Origin: Xenorhabdus mauleonii
Lineage (GTDB): Bacteria > Pseudomonadota > Gammaproteobacteria > Enterobacterales > Enterobacteriaceae
Direction of reading: 5' to 3'
DNA: 64,000 bases
Assembly: GCF_900113945.1 (NCBI RefSeq)
Contig: NZ_FORG01000002.1
Location: forward strand, 348,155-412,154
The position numbers were made by a program, and so were the translations under genes. Positions 20,958 through 31,187 of the stretch are shown in pieces. How positions within the stretch are numbered: position 1 is the stretch's first letter; each line of letters begins with the position of its first letter. Below the pieces are notes generated by a model. That model searched no databases, had not been told where the DNA came from, and saw nothing but the letters and a program-made list of their open reading frames with translations.

Positions 20958-22295
20958 TTACTCTTTAAAATCGCTGGCATCCAGTTCATGGCGCGCCAAC
21001 AATTTATAAAATTCAGTCCGATTGCGCCCTGCCATACGCGCAGCATGCGTTACATTGCCTTTGGTTATTTGCAGCAATTTACGCAAATAGTTCAGTTCAA
21101 ACTGCCCGCGCGCCTCCACAAATGTCGGCAATGCTGTATTTTCCCCTTCCAGCGCCTGTGTCACCAAAGCATCACTAATTACCGGCGCCGTTGTCAATGC
21201 GACACATTGCTCAATGACGTTAACTAATTGGCGAACATTACCCGGCCAACTTGCCGCCATCAGGCATTTCATGGCATTAGTGGAAAAACTGCGGACAAAA
21301 GGCTTGTGGCGCTTGGCAGATTCGCGCAACAAGTGATTGGCCAATAGCGGAATATCTTCTGCGCGTTCATTCAATGCAGGGATTTTCAGGTTAACGACAT
21401 TCAATCGATAGTAGAGATCTTCACGGAATTCATTTCGCTGCATCGCCTTTGGCAAATCACGGTGGGTAGCAGAAATAATTCTGACATCAATATCTATATC
21501 GCGGTTGCTTCCCAATGGGCGAACTTTACGCTCCTGCAATACTCTCAATAATTTAACTTGCAGAGCCAAAGGCATATCGCCGATTTCATCAAGGAATAGC
21601 GTTCCTCCTTGAGCCGCCAGAAACAACCCTTCCCGGCTGCTGACTGCGCCGGTAAATGCCCCTTTGGCATGACCAAATAGTTCAGACTCAAGCAGTTGTT
21701 CAGGTAAGGCACCGCAGTTAATCGCAATAAACGGTTTTTTCGCCCGGGGGCTTGCACGATGAATGGCTTGGGCCAGCACTTCTTTACCTGTTCCACTTTG
21801 GCCGTTAATCAAAACACTGACATCGGATTGGGCAACCATTTTTGCTTGCTCCAATAAACGCAACATCAGAGGGCTGCGAGTGACAATTTGCTCACTCCAT
21901 TGCCCATCAATGGCAGGCGTTGATAATTCCAGTGCATCATCTATCGCTTTATAAAGCGCATCGCGATCTACCGGCTTTGTCAGGAAACTGAATACGCCCT
22001 GCTGAGTTGCAGCCACCGCATCAGGAATAGAGCCATGTGCAGTCAAGATAATGACAGGCATGCCCGGATGCTGTTTCTGGATCTCGGCAAACAGTGCCAT
22101 GCCATCCATTTCATCCATGCGCAAATCGCTTATCACTAAATCAACTTTTTCTTTCGTCAGTATGCGTAATGCTTCATGCCCGCTCTCTGCGGTCGTGACA
22201 CGAAAGCCTTCACTGGTCAGACGCATTCCCAATAATTTTAGCAAGCCGGGATCATCATCAACTAAGAGAAGATGGGCGGGATTGCGCACTGTCAT
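20958..22295 (-). CDS. glrR: Sigma-54-dependent response regulator GlrR (QseF)
   Basis: A 445-residue NtrC-type activator. The receiver domain has the acidic pair DDD near residue 13 and phospho-acceptor Asp57 (ISDLRM). The AAA+ domain has Walker A GQSGTGKE (165-172) and the sigma-54-contacting GAFTGA loop (212-217). A Fis-type helix-turn-helix ends the protein (THAARMAGRNRTEFYKLL). It is phosphorylated by GlrK and activates glmY. Its start overlaps the qseG stop by one base (TAATG), so translation is coupled. Three of its expected binding sites lie upstream of glmY at 25.16-25.27 kb. Confidence 0.97.
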   Translation of the reverse strand: MTVRNPAHLLLVDDDPGLLKLLGMRLTSEGFRVTTAESGHEALRILTKEKVDLVISDLRMDEMDGMALFAEIQKQHPGMPVIILTAHGSIPDAVAATQQGVFSFLTKPVDRDALYKAIDDALELSTPAIDGQWSEQIVTRSPLMLRLLEQAKMVAQSDVSVLINGQSGTGKEVLAQAIHRASPRAKKPFIAINCGALPEQLLESELFGHAKGAFTGAVSSREGLFLAAQGGTLFLDEIGDMPLALQVKLLRVLQERKVRPLGSNRDIDIDVRIISATHRDLPKAMQRNEFREDLYYRLNVVNLKIPALNERAEDIPLLANHLLRESAKRHKPFVRSFSTNAMKCLMAASWPGNVRQLVNVIEQCVALTTAPVISDALVTQALEGENTALPTFVEARGQFELNYLRKLLQITKGNVTHAARMAGRNRTEFYKLLARHELDASDFKE

Positions 22296-23167
22296 TATTG
22301 TTTGACTCCTGTTTCTTCTGGGGAGTGAGTTTCTTCTTTATTTCCCACATTTACGGCTGGTTTGCCTTCCGGCGTCGGTTGACTGGATGAAGAGTCTGCA
22401 TCACTTATTTGCCCTGCATCATCCGGAGGGGCAACGTTGCTTTGGTCTTGTTTGCGGGAGGAAAGTTGACGCTCTATATCTGTCAGGTTTTCCAGTTTGC
22501 GTGATATTAAACGAAGTTCATATTCTAAACGTGCCCGAGTGTCTTTCAGCCGGTCGATTTTGTTATCACTATCAAGCTGGAATCGCTGAAACTTAATTCG
22601 TTCTTCGGCGAGATTGATTTTCAGGTATTGCTGTTCACGCCATAATTGCAATAAAGGCCGCAAGGACACAGGAAACTGCGCGCTATACCGATTGATGTTT
22701 TCAATAATTCTTCGGCGTTCCACTAATGTCGGCGAAGCACGGTTCATCAGAATACTCTGCTTAAATACCTGCGGCCAAGTCGCCAAAGCAAAATATTTTG
22801 CCATCTCACGCGCATCCGCCGAAGACAGCCTATCCGTACAATCTGTAAACCTCAGCCAATACAGGCCATTTTCCATTGTCGCGGGTTTTGACATATCCCA
22901 GATTAAGTCACAATCTTTAAGACGATAATCCGTGACAGTCTGCTCCGGCAGGATAGATTGTGCAATTGTGGTTAAATTGCCTACTCCTTCAGTTTTAGCG
23001 CATCCGACCAATAAAGAGGGAACAAGCAATAACAACACGGCACGGAAACGCAAAATTGAAGCGCATGCCAGAAGTGGCTGCATGACAGCCATTTTGTTCA
23101 TTGGCCGGGTCTCAATTTTTCGTTGTTCCGTCTTCGTCATAAAGTGATTAATAAACCTGTTATACAT
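22295..23167 (-). CDS. qseG: Outer membrane lipoprotein QseG (GlrG)
   Basis: A lipoprotein of up to 290 residues encoded between glrK and glrR, as in E. coli, where QseG activates the kinase GlrK from the periplasm. The lipobox SLLVG-C follows a hydrophobic helix near residues 38-56. A long helical region with charged coiled-coil character comes next (roughly 170-235), then a Ser/Pro/Glu-rich tail. The start is uncertain: ATG at 23167 is 5 nt after the glrK stop; later in-frame ATGs would shorten the pre-sequence without affecting the lipobox. Confidence 0.88.
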   Translation of the reverse strand: MYNRFINHFMTKTEQRKIETRPMNKMAVMQPLLACASILRFRAVLLLLVPSLLVGCAKTEGVGNLTTIAQSILPEQTVTDYRLKDCDLIWDMSKPATMENGLYWLRFTDCTDRLSSADAREMAKYFALATWPQVFKQSILMNRASPTLVERRRIIENINRYSAQFPVSLRPLLQLWREQQYLKINLAEERIKFQRFQLDSDNKIDRLKDTRARLEYELRLISRKLENLTDIERQLSSRKQDQSNVAPPDDAGQISDADSSSSQPTPEGKPAVNVGNKEETHSPEETGVKQ

Positions 23168-23172
23168 ATTAT

Positions 23173-24609
23173 TCAGTTATTCTCTGCGGTAAATGGCAGT
23201 TCAATTCGAAAACATACGTCAGCAAACTCGGATTCTATCAGATGAAGTTCTCCCCCCATCTGTTTAATACAATCTTGCGCAATGCTCAAACCAAGGCCGC
23301 TTCCTTTCACTGCACCTTTACGCTGAAGTTTCCCTTGGTAAAATGGCTCAAAAATCATGGTCTTTTCTACTTCAGGAATCGGTGTTCCGGTGTTGGCAAC
23401 GTCAATTTGAAGATTTTTTCCCACTTGCCGACTGGAAATCCAAATGTTACCGGATTCAGCGCCATAGTGCACTGCATTGGAGTAGAGATTATCAATCACT
23501 TTAGTTAATAAGTTGGGTTCAGCCCAACAAATTTCCATATCTAATTGAATTTCCGTATTAATATTTTTTGTGCGAGCCGGTAATTGGTGTGACAGCACCA
23601 CACCATCAACAATTTCTTTCAAGGGTACAATTTGGTGTTCCGCAGCACCATCAGCCAGTTTTCGGTTATATTCGAGCAATTGTTCAATAAGCCGTTGTAA
23701 ATGCTTACTACTGCTGTCCAAAATACCGACAACTTCTTTTTGTTCTTGCGTCAACGGCCCGGCAATTTCATCAGCCAGTAATTCCGTCCCCTCACGCATA
23801 CTTGCCAGCGGGGTTTTCAATTCATGGGAAATATGGCGTAAGAATTCATGGCGCTGGGACTCCAGCCAAGATAAACGCTCACTCAGCCAAATAATGCGCT
23901 GTGCCAGTGATCGCAATTCCCGTGGTCCTTTAAACTCAATCTGGTTTTCTAACGAATGCCCTTCGCCCAATCGATTGATCATCCGCTCTATGCGCTTCAC
24001 CGGCCCGATAATCATACGCGTAAATAAGGCAATTAAGAATGCACTTAACAGAAACAGAATAAGGCTCTGCCAGCCAAAAAACTGCCCTTTGTCCGCAATC
24101 GCTTTTTGCAATTGTTCACCCCGGCTGAAAATGATGTTACGAGTTTCTTGGACTAATAGATTATTGGCAGTAGAGAATTCTTCAAGCAGTTTAGATGTGG
24201 CAGGTTCGGGAACGCCGTTGCTACAGGAAATTTTGGTGAGGCCAGCCAGTAGATCGTTAAACTTTTTTGTATACTCCGTATTCGCCAGCAACGTTATCTG
24301 GTTATCCAGCATATTCACGTATTTCTGGTATTGTCGTTGATAAAGCTGCTCCAGCCGGGCATCACCCAAGACACAATATTGGCGGTAGCTCCGCTCCATC
24401 TCAAGGGCAACACCTATCATCGCCTCACTGCGGCGGGCATCTGACAGCGTTGAACGATTAATTTCTGCGGCTTGGGTACTGAGCTGGTCAAGGCTTTGAT
24501 AAGCCTGATAGGCCAATACCAATAATGGCAATAATACGAGCCAGAAAGCCATCACAACTAATTGGCGCAGTGAACGGGGAAATAACCGCCATTTTTTCAA
24601 AGAAATCAT
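23173..24609 (-). CDS. glrK: Sensor histidine kinase GlrK (QseE)
   Basis: A 478-residue membrane kinase. Helix 1 is at about residues 15-35, the periplasmic domain runs to about 178, helix 2 covers about 181-201, and a HAMP linker follows. The dimerisation domain carries the phospho-accepting His262 in RHISHELKTPLASM. The ATPase domain shows NLYSNAVHYGAE and GSGLGLSIAQ. It phosphorylates GlrR to switch on glmY. I chose the ATG at 24609 (MISLKKWRLFPRSLRQL), which aligns with E. coli; a 12-codon upstream extension is open. Confidence 0.96.
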   Translation of the reverse strand: MISLKKWRLFPRSLRQLVVMAFWLVLLPLLVLAYQAYQSLDQLSTQAAEINRSTLSDARRSEAMIGVALEMERSYRQYCVLGDARLEQLYQRQYQKYVNMLDNQITLLANTEYTKKFNDLLAGLTKISCSNGVPEPATSKLLEEFSTANNLLVQETRNIIFSRGEQLQKAIADKGQFFGWQSLILFLLSAFLIALFTRMIIGPVKRIERMINRLGEGHSLENQIEFKGPRELRSLAQRIIWLSERLSWLESQRHEFLRHISHELKTPLASMREGTELLADEIAGPLTQEQKEVVGILDSSSKHLQRLIEQLLEYNRKLADGAAEHQIVPLKEIVDGVVLSHQLPARTKNINTEIQLDMEICWAEPNLLTKVIDNLYSNAVHYGAESGNIWISSRQVGKNLQIDVANTGTPIPEVEKTMIFEPFYQGKLQRKGAVKGSGLGLSIAQDCIKQMGGELHLIESEFADVCFRIELPFTAENN

Positions 24610-24806
24610 CTTATAACCTGCAATTACATTGATGCTGACCGACATAAAACGGCGAAAAAAATCTGCCAGATAATGAGCCCTACAATAACTCTTTCTTTTC
24701 TTATGTTGGAAATGGTCGAAAACAGGAGACTACTAGAAATTACGAAGACGGTACATACATTCGATGGGCAGGCTTAACCCGCTAATGGTGGCGGGATAAT
24801 AATGAC

Positions 24807-25030
24807 GGCGGGATAGTAACTTTTTTACTATCCCGCCAGTGAGGATACCCCATGCTACCTGATGAGCATGTAGGTGGTGCCTCACTCCACGTGTCGCCCT
24901 GTGTTTGATAAGGCCCGAAGGCGAGTATCATTGAGTTGGACGGTAGGCACCTTACTTCGGCATCATTCCGGGCTTATGTGGCATGTTTCCGCCTAATTGC
25001 GGGCCGACATAAAAAGTTGAATGAGCAACT
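24807..25030 (-). ncRNA. glmY: Small regulatory RNA GlmY
   Basis: It lies between glrK and the purL side, the E. coli glmY position. The minus-strand sequence begins AGTTGCTCATTCAACTTTTT, close to the E. coli 5' end AGTGGCTCATTCACC. It continues with TTATGTCGGCCC pairing to ACATAAG, the first stem-loop that carries the RapZ-binding structure. The start lies 13 nt after the sigma-54 -12 element. GlmY protects GlmZ from RapZ/RNase E and so raises glmS expression. The 3' end is set at a 13-bp perfect hairpin (GGCGGGATAGTAA) whose T-tract is poor, so the end is approximate. Confidence 0.8.
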
Positions 25031-25042
25031 GCCCTGTATTAT

Positions 25043-25057
25043 GCACATTGCGTGCCA
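25043..25057 (-). promoter_or_regulatory. Sigma-54 promoter of glmY
   Basis: TGGCACGCAATGTGC matches the sigma-54 consensus TGGCACG-N4-TTGC at all but one position, with the invariant GG and GC at the right spacing. The predicted start is the first A of GlmY. Confidence 0.88.
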
Positions 25058-25161
25058 ACTTGCAAAATATTTTTCATATAATTGATTTTATTAATAATTT
25101 AAAAAATCACAAATACATTCCATTTTTTAATTAATATTTTTTGGCACTAAACACCTATTTT

Positions 25162-25274
25162 TGTCGCCAATTTATGACACTTAGCCATGCGTAAATATTT
25201 ATGCATTAATATCAAGCGATTAAATGTCTCATATTGGAGACATCAAGAAGCCGCATTGTCGCCATATAGAGACA
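25162..25274. promoter_or_regulatory. Three GlrR activator sites upstream of glmY
   Basis: Three exact TGTC-N10-GACA palindromes lie at 25162-25179, 25225-25242 and 25257-25274, about 105-215 bp upstream of the sigma-54 promoter. This is the GlrR motif and copy number known for E. coli glmY. AT-rich DNA between them and the promoter could hold an IHF site, which I did not pin down. Confidence 0.88.
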
Positions 25275-25399
25275 CACTGCTGAATTTCATAAATAACATC
25301 AAATTAGCGGCAAGATATATTTCATATTGTTTTTATATTATTTATATTGTGAACGAATTGTTTTATGAGCAAAGTAATTCCTTAACTTTAAATTTACAT

Positions 25400-26179
25400 T
25401 TAGCGCAAATTCATTAACACACAATCGTGTAATGAGCTTACTGTCAACTGGAGTTCTTGTTGGCGATTTTGCCAATTTTCTTCTTTCCCATTCAAATAAG
25501 CTTCCCGCGCCTCCGCCAATACTGCGGCCTGTACAGGCGGAAAACGAGCCGCGGCCCAATCAGCGGCAACATCTTTGGAGACAAATTCGCCGGTCACTAA
25601 TGTTCGCCACATACGCGCCAGCGTTAGCAAAACATTGCGTTCATCTCCCTTTAGCGATTGGATTAAACCCGGCAGGACATCTTTAATCGCCCGGCGAATG
25701 TCCGAGCTTGGAATAACAGGCAAAAGCGTGTTTGCGGCCGGGCCGACCAGAGGTATCGCTTCCTGCCACGACTGAGCCAACACTAAGGTAAGTTCAGGAT
25801 CACAAACAGAATCGGGAATGCCCTCTGTTTCATATGCGTGACGCAGCCATTCGCCGTACATAAATTCGCTTCGGGCAGGATAACGTGATGCCGTCAAATC
25901 AGTGCGCAGGAAAACGATCAGTTCAAGAGGACGACGCCCTTCAGGATCAGAAGGATACCAACCCGATATCATCATCAAGTCGGCAGCAAGGCATTCTCTT
26001 TCCCCTGCCGTCATCGGCCGATCAATGACCACGAGCAAATCGACGTCACTGCGGGGGCGAAGGCCGCCGGCCACCACCGAACCATGAAGATAGACAGCAA
26101 CCAGCGATTCCGCTAATCGCTTCCGGACAATCAACAACGCTTTATCTGCTTCTGGAGGAAGCATCGCTAAATCGTTCAT
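25400..26179 (-). CDS. aadA: AadA-type aminoglycoside nucleotidyltransferase
   Basis: A 259-residue member of the ANT(3'')/AadA family, which adenylylates streptomycin and spectinomycin. The nucleotidyltransferase signature GSVVAGGLRPRSDVDLLVV holds the catalytic Asp pair (D-V-D, about residues 45 and 47). The C-terminal helical domain shows ARMWRTLVTGEFVSKD and ADWAAARFPP, typical of AadA. I took the ATG at 26179, giving the usual family length; a GTG start at 26194 would add five residues. There is no integron or attC structure nearby, so this looks like a resident chromosomal gene between glmY and purL. Activity cannot be judged from sequence. Confidence 0.85.
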   Translation of the reverse strand: MNDLAMLPPEADKALLIVRKRLAESLVAVYLHGSVVAGGLRPRSDVDLLVVIDRPMTAGERECLAADLMMISGWYPSDPEGRRPLELIVFLRTDLTASRYPARSEFMYGEWLRHAYETEGIPDSVCDPELTLVLAQSWQEAIPLVGPAANTLLPVIPSSDIRRAIKDVLPGLIQSLKGDERNVLLTLARMWRTLVTGEFVSKDVAADWAAARFPPVQAAVLAEAREAYLNGKEENWQNRQQELQLTVSSLHDCVLMNLR

Positions 26180-26323
26180 CTTAAATTGAGCCACGATGAT
26201 GTTTTTGAGGAGTTTATCTGCTCATTCAACTCAGTCAATTTTATTTTCCGGTTCTATTTTCCCAAACCTATTTCCAATCCCTATTTTTCAGTTCCATGTT
26301 CCAAGACCCTTTATTCTGGGGCA

Positions 26324-26533
26324 TTACCCAAATCCAAGCAGCCCCAATACACGTGAAGGGTAGAGAATTAATGTCGGAATAAAAATATCGATTAAAAAGA
26401 AAAGAGTCGCAGCGACTAACGATAATAGCAGTGATTTTTTCATGCTTCGTTCTGAGATAAAAAAGTAGCTGATTATCATAAACAATGGGAAAAAAATAAT
26501 AATTCTAAATACTCTTAATGCCAGAAATATCAT
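26324..26533 (-). CDS. Small two-helix membrane protein, family member A
   Basis: A 69-residue hydrophobic protein with two predicted membrane helices (about 3-27 and 35-60) separated by a short SERSMKK-type basic loop. AAGGAAATAAGG precedes the ATG, nearly identical to the leader of the next gene. The pattern PLFM-SYFF--(D/E)----KK--L-SL-A recurs in the 26687-26857 and 60214-60429 products, so the three are a family. I do not recognise it from elsewhere. Function unknown; small integral membrane proteins of this size are often immunity or toxin components, but nothing here proves that. Confidence 0.6.
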   Translation of the reverse strand: MIFLALRVFRIIIFFPLFMIISYFFISERSMKKSLLLSLVAATLFFLIDIFIPTLILYPSRVLGLLGFG

Positions 26534-26535
26534 CC

Positions 26536-26718
26536 TTATTTCCTTATATCAAAAATTTTTTCTTTCGTTTTAAAATCAACAAAAGCCAATTTAACCTGAC
26601 AACATGAGATTAGATAAAGAACGATAATAAACACTAAACCTGTCCAATAAAACTTGCTCAATAAAACTTTCTCAATAAAACCATGTTCATTTAAATAAAA
26701 ACAATAAAGATGGCACAA
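26536..26718 (-). CDS. Uncertain small ORF between two paralogous membrane proteins
   Basis: A 60-codon frame with one likely membrane helix (WTGLVFIIVLYLISCC) and a charged tail (FVDFKTKEKIFDIRK). It overlaps the 3' end of the upstream small gene by 32 nt and ends inside the ribosome binding site of the downstream one, which would fit coupled translation. The ATG at 26718 lacks a clear ribosome binding site. It may be a real small gene, a remnant of a further family copy, or chance. Confidence 0.3.
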   Translation of the reverse strand: MCHLYCFYLNEHGFIEKVLLSKFYWTGLVFIIVLYLISCCQVKLAFVDFKTKEKIFDIRK

Positions 26719-26857
26719 ATGTAATAGAGATAAAAATAGTCACTGCCAGTAATGATGACAATAATGTTTTCTTTATATTTTTATCCAGAAGGAAGAAATA
26801 GCTAAATACCATAAACAATGGAATAAAAATAATAACTGATAGAATAGTTGTAATCAT
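26687..26857 (-). CDS. Small two-helix membrane protein, family member B
   Basis: A 56-residue protein starting MITTILSVIIFIPLF and continuing VFSYFFLLDKNIKKTLLSSL, with a second helix to the end. It resembles the 26324-26533 and 60214-60429 products along most of its length. AAGGA lies 7 nt before the ATG at 26857; an ATG two codons earlier is too close to that site. It has no neighbouring effector gene. Tandem placement with member A suggests local duplication. Confidence 0.55.
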   Translation of the reverse strand: MITTILSVIIFIPLFMVFSYFFLLDKNIKKTLLSSLLAVTIFISITFVPSLLFLFK

Positions 26858-27033
26858 CCTCATTTCCTTTTGTCAAAATCCAGCTTGATTCTATAAGCTA
26901 CCACCTCGCTTTTCAATTTTCTCCAGTACTGAAAATAAATATAAAAAAAATATAATTAGCACCCTACTTTTCTAAAAAAGCCCTGATAAATTTTTTCAGG
27001 GCTTTTTAAATAAGAATGCCGCTATGCGATGAA

Positions 27034-30000
27034 TTAATCTAACTGCCTGCGTGCATTACGGAAAATACGCATCCACGGGCTATCTTCTCCCCATTCTTCA
27101 GGGTGCCAGGAGTTGCTGACAGTCCGGAATACCCTTTCAGGATGAGGCATCATCACTGTAACTCGCCCGTCAAGGCTGGTCACCGATGTAATCCCGTTCA
27201 CTGAACCATTTGGGTTCGCCGGATAGTTTTCCGTCGCCATACCGTAGTTATTCACGAAGCGTAAAGCGACCTGCCGGTGTTTTTCAAGTTCTGATAAACT
27301 TTGGCTGTTTCTGAACTCCACCTGACCTTCACCATGAGCCACCGCAATCGGTAAGCGGGAACCGGCCATATCTTTCAAGAACAACGAAGGGCTGTCTGCC
27401 ACTTCCACTAAGCTGAAACGTGCTTCATAGCGTTCTGAGCGGTTGCGGACAAAACGAGGCCAATGCTCTGTACCGGGGATTAATTCATGTAGGTTAGACA
27501 TCATCTGGCAACCGTTGCATACCCCAAGTGCCAATGTATCCGGCCTTGCGAAGAAACTCGCAAAATCATCGCGTACCCGCGAATTAAACAAGATAGATTT
27601 CGCCCAGCCTTCCCCTGCCCCAAGCACATCACCATACGAGAAACCGCCACAAGCCACTAATGTCTGAAATTCAGCCAGCGAAATACGGCCGCTCAACAAG
27701 TCACTCATATGGACATCCACTGCTTCAAAACCTGCGCGATGGAATGCCGCAGCCATTTCAACATGAGAATTGACACCCTGTTCGCGCAATACAGCAACGC
27801 GTGGGCGTACTTGTTTTGCGATGTAGCAAGCAGCAATATCTTCCGCCGGATCGAAAGACAATTTCACATTCAGGCCCGGATCATTGACATCCTGTTTTGC
27901 CAGATGTTCTTGATCCGCACATTCCGGATTGTCACGCAGGCGCTGCATTTGCCAAGTTGTTTCCGCCCACCACAAACGCAATGTACTGCGACTTTGACGG
28001 TAAACTTCCATATTATCGCTGGATATAATGAAATCATCACCGGCCTGCGTTTTACCCAAATAGTGTGTACATTCGCTCAAGCCATAATCTGCCAGCAGTT
28101 TTTCAACTTGTTCCCTGTCCGTTTCGCGAATTTGAATCACTGCGCCCAATTCTTCATTAAATAGCGCAGCCAAAATATCTTCATCAAATGGGCTGATGTC
28201 CACGTTCAAGCCACAATGCCCGGCAAAAGCCATTTCAACCAGAGTTACCAGCAACCCACCATCCGAGCGGTCATGGTAAGCCAGTAATTTTTGTTCTGAA
28301 ATCAGTTGCTGAATCGCCTTGAAGAAACCAGCCAGTTGCCCAACATCGCGGACATCTGCGGTTTTATCTCCCAACTGACGATACACTTGAGCCAGTGCAG
28401 TTCCGCCCAGTGCATTTTGCCCTTTTCCGAGATCTATCAGGATTAATGCATTGTCATCTTCGGTCGATAATTCCGGCGTCACGGTATAACGCACATCTTC
28501 CACACGGGCAAACGCACTGATAACCAATGAAAGCGGGGAAGTCATTTCACGCTCTTCCCCCTCTTGGCTCCAGCGGGTTTTCATTGACATTGAGTCTTTG
28601 CCTACCGGAATAGTCAATCCCAATGCCGGGCATAATTCTTCACCCACTGCTTTCACCGCAGCATACAAACCCGCATCTTCACCAGCATGACCTGAAGCCG
28701 ACATCCAGTTAGCCGATAATTTTATCCGCTTCAAATCCTGTACATAGGCAGAAGCAATGTTAGTCAACGCCTCACCGACAGCCATGCGTGCCGAAGCAGC
28801 AAAATCCAGCAATGCGATCGGTGCACGCTCTCCCATAGACATGGCTTCACCGTAATAGCTGTCCAGACTGGCTGTCGTGACGGCACAATCCGCCACAGGA
28901 ATTTGCCACGGGCCAACCATTTGATCACGGGCAACCATCCCGGTGATGGAGCGATCGCCTATCGTTATCAGGAATGTTTTTTCGGCAACCGCCGGTAAAT
29001 GCAGAACACGTTTTACCGCTTCTTCAAGAGAGATATGTTTGCGTTCCAATTGTTGCCCCGAAGCTGTCAAGATCTGGACATTTTTCAGCATTTTTGGGGT
29101 CTTGCCGAGCAGAACATCCAAGGGCATATCGATTGGTTGATTATCGAAATGACTGTCATTCAACAGCAAATGACGCTCTTGCGTTGCTTCTCCAATCACG
29201 GCATAAGGTGCGCGCTCACGGCGACACATTTCTTCAAACAACGGAAGCTGCTCCGGCGCCACAGCCAGAACATAACGCTCCTGCGACTCATTGCACCATA
29301 CCTGCAATGGGCTCATTCCCGGCTCATCATTGAGAATATTGCGCAATTCAAAGCGCCCGCCCCGACCGCCATCATTGACCAATTCAGGCATGGCATTCGA
29401 CAATCCACCCGCCCCGACATCATGGATAAACAGAATTGGGTTCTTGTCGCCCAATTGCCAGCATCTATCAATGACTTCCTGACAGCGGCGCTCCATTTCT
29501 GCATTGTCACGCTGCACAGAAGCGAAATCCAAATCGGCATCAGACTGGCCTGATGTCATTGACGATGCCGCTCCCCCTCCCAAGCCGATATTCATACTTG
29601 GCCCGCCAAGTACAATTAGCTTTGCCCCGACCGAAATCTCTCCTTTTTGAACGTGTTCCTCACGGATATTGCCAATCCCGCCGGCCAGCATAATGGGTTT
29701 GTGGTAACCACGCAGTTCAGTACCGTTATGGGAATAAACCTTTTCTTCATATGTTCTGAAATACCCCAGCAATGCCGGACGCCCAAACTCATTGTTAAAG
29801 GCCGCGCCGCCCAGCGGGCCTTCCAGCATGATATCCAAGGCACTGACAATTCGTTCAGGTTTGCCAAAATCCTCTTCCCACGGCTGTTCAAAACCGGGAA
29901 TTCTCAAGTTAGATACAGAAAAGCCCACCAATCCGGCTTTAGGCTTGGCACCCCGTCCTGTTGCCCCTTCATCACGGATCTCCCCCCCTGAGCCTGTCGC

Positions 30001-30921
30001 TGCACCAGGCCACGGTGAAATTGCCGTTGGGTGATTGTGCGTTTCAACTTTCATCAGGATATGCGCAGGTTCTTGATGATAATCATAGATACCGTTTGCA
30101 GGATCAGGGAAAAAACGGCCGACATGAGAACCTTCCATCACGGCAGCGTTGTCTTTATAAGCGGAGAGAACATAATCCGGCGTCTGTTCGAATGTATTTT
30201 TGATCATCTTGAACAGCGATTTAGCCTGCGCCTGACCATCAATCACCCAATCCGCATTGAAAATTTTGTGGCGGCAGTGTTCAGAGTTTGCCTGAGCAAA
30301 CATGTAAAGCTCCACATCAGTCGGATTGCGTTCCATTGACTGAAATGCCCGCACCAAATAATCAATTTCATCTGCGGCCAGAGCCAGCCCCAATTCAATA
30401 TTGGCCGATTCCAGCGCTGCCCGTCCCGACTGTAAAATATCAATTTGCTTCATCGGGGCGGGTTGTTGATGGGAAAACAGTACCTCAGCCTGTTCAAACT
30501 GGGTGAATACACTCTCCATCATGCGATCATGCAGCAATGCAGACAAAGATTGCCGTTGTTCATCGTTCATTTCATTAGACTGGATATAATAAGCAATTCC
30601 CCTTTCCAAACGGACAATTTTGCTCAACCCACAATTGTGAACAATTTCTGTCGCTTTGGATGACCAGGGGGATATTGTTCCTGGGCGAGGAGTCACCAAC
30701 AGTAGTTGACCTTTGGGTTCATGTTCAGCCAAAGAAGGTCCATATTTTAACAGTCGGTTTAATTTCTCTCGTTCATCGCCCGTGATCGGAGCATTAGTCT
30801 CTGCAAAATGCACATATTCCGCATAGAGCTCTGTAACAGGAAGGCTCTTGTCTTGACACTGGGAAAGGAGCTTAGTAATACGAAACGCTGATAAAGCGGG
30901 AGAGCCACGCAGAATTTCCAT
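27034..30921 (-). CDS. purL: Phosphoribosylformylglycinamidine synthase
   Basis: A 1295-residue single-chain FGAM synthase, the same length as E. coli PurL. It converts FGAR, ATP and glutamine to FGAM in purine synthesis. The central synthetase domains contain [23 protein letters not shown] and [16 protein letters not shown]. The C-terminal glutaminase domain has the nucleophilic Cys in [13 protein letters not shown] and the catalytic His/Glu region near MMPHPERVF. The ATG at 30921 ([14 protein letters not shown]) matches homologues; the frame is open a further 27 codons upstream. A PurR box lies 85 bp upstream. Confidence 0.98.
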   Translation of the reverse strand: MEILRGSPALSAFRITKLLSQCQDKSLPVTELYAEYVHFAETNAPITGDEREKLNRLLKYGPSLAEHEPKGQLLLVTPRPGTISPWSSKATEIVHNCGLSKIVRLERGIAYYIQSNEMNDEQRQSLSALLHDRMMESVFTQFEQAEVLFSHQQPAPMKQIDILQSGRAALESANIELGLALAADEIDYLVRAFQSMERNPTDVELYMFAQANSEHCRHKIFNADWVIDGQAQAKSLFKMIKNTFEQTPDYVLSAYKDNAAVMEGSHVGRFFPDPANGIYDYHQEPAHILMKVETHNHPTAISPWPGAATGSGGEIRDEGATGRGAKPKAGLVGFSVSNLRIPGFEQPWEEDFGKPERIVSALDIMLEGPLGGAAFNNEFGRPALLGYFRTYEEKVYSHNGTELRGYHKPIMLAGGIGNIREEHVQKGEISVGAKLIVLGGPSMNIGLGGGAASSMTSGQSDADLDFASVQRDNAEMERRCQEVIDRCWQLGDKNPILFIHDVGAGGLSNAMPELVNDGGRGGRFELRNILNDEPGMSPLQVWCNESQERYVLAVAPEQLPLFEEMCRRERAPYAVIGEATQERHLLLNDSHFDNQPIDMPLDVLLGKTPKMLKNVQILTASGQQLERKHISLEEAVKRVLHLPAVAEKTFLITIGDRSITGMVARDQMVGPWQIPVADCAVTTASLDSYYGEAMSMGERAPIALLDFAASARMAVGEALTNIASAYVQDLKRIKLSANWMSASGHAGEDAGLYAAVKAVGEELCPALGLTIPVGKDSMSMKTRWSQEGEEREMTSPLSLVISAFARVEDVRYTVTPELSTEDDNALILIDLGKGQNALGGTALAQVYRQLGDKTADVRDVGQLAGFFKAIQQLISEQKLLAYHDRSDGGLLVTLVEMAFAGHCGLNVDISPFDEDILAALFNEELGAVIQIRETDREQVEKLLADYGLSECTHYLGKTQAGDDFIISSDNMEVYRQSRSTLRLWWAETTWQMQRLRDNPECADQEHLAKQDVNDPGLNVKLSFDPAEDIAACYIAKQVRPRVAVLREQGVNSHVEMAAAFHRAGFEAVDVHMSDLLSGRISLAEFQTLVACGGFSYGDVLGAGEGWAKSILFNSRVRDDFASFFARPDTLALGVCNGCQMMSNLHELIPGTEHWPRFVRNRSERYEARFSLVEVADSPSLFLKDMAGSRLPIAVAHGEGQVEFRNSQSLSELEKHRQVALRFVNNYGMATENYPANPNGSVNGITSVTSLDGRVTVMMPHPERVFRTVSNSWHPEEWGEDSPWMRIFRNARRQLD

Positions 30922-31005
30922 AGTAATAGATTCTCTCATCTTAGAAGCAAAGCCTGACTGATGCCTCAGGGGAACTTTGCCCATTATAGAGGAATGTTCC
31001 ACCTG

Positions 31006-31021
31006 ACGAAACCGTTTGCGT
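31006..31021 (-). promoter_or_regulatory. PurR operator upstream of purL
   Basis: On the minus strand ACGCAAACGGTTTCGT, identical in form to the E. coli purL PurR box. It sits 85 bp before the start codon, where it would block the promoter when purines are plentiful. Confidence 0.88.
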
Positions 31022-31187
31022 GGTTGTTTATTAGACTAATGATACATTTAGTAAGACTCCAAAATTGATTTAATAGGGTTGCACATCCCTATTTTGTTCA
31101 GCAAAATTCTCGATTACTGGAAATTTAACCATGCTATCATCTGACGTTTCATACTGAGCCTAAACTGCACTGGCGAGAGATAACTAT

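Noticed and set aside
25187..25417. 76-codon plus-strand ORF in the glrK-aadA interval
   Set aside because: It overlaps two of the three GlrR sites, has no ribosome binding site of note and a composition typical of AT-rich non-coding DNA.
28974..29553. Plus-strand ORFs of 119 and 184 codons inside purL
   Set aside because: Antisense shadows of a highly conserved gene; no ribosome binding site or homology recognised.
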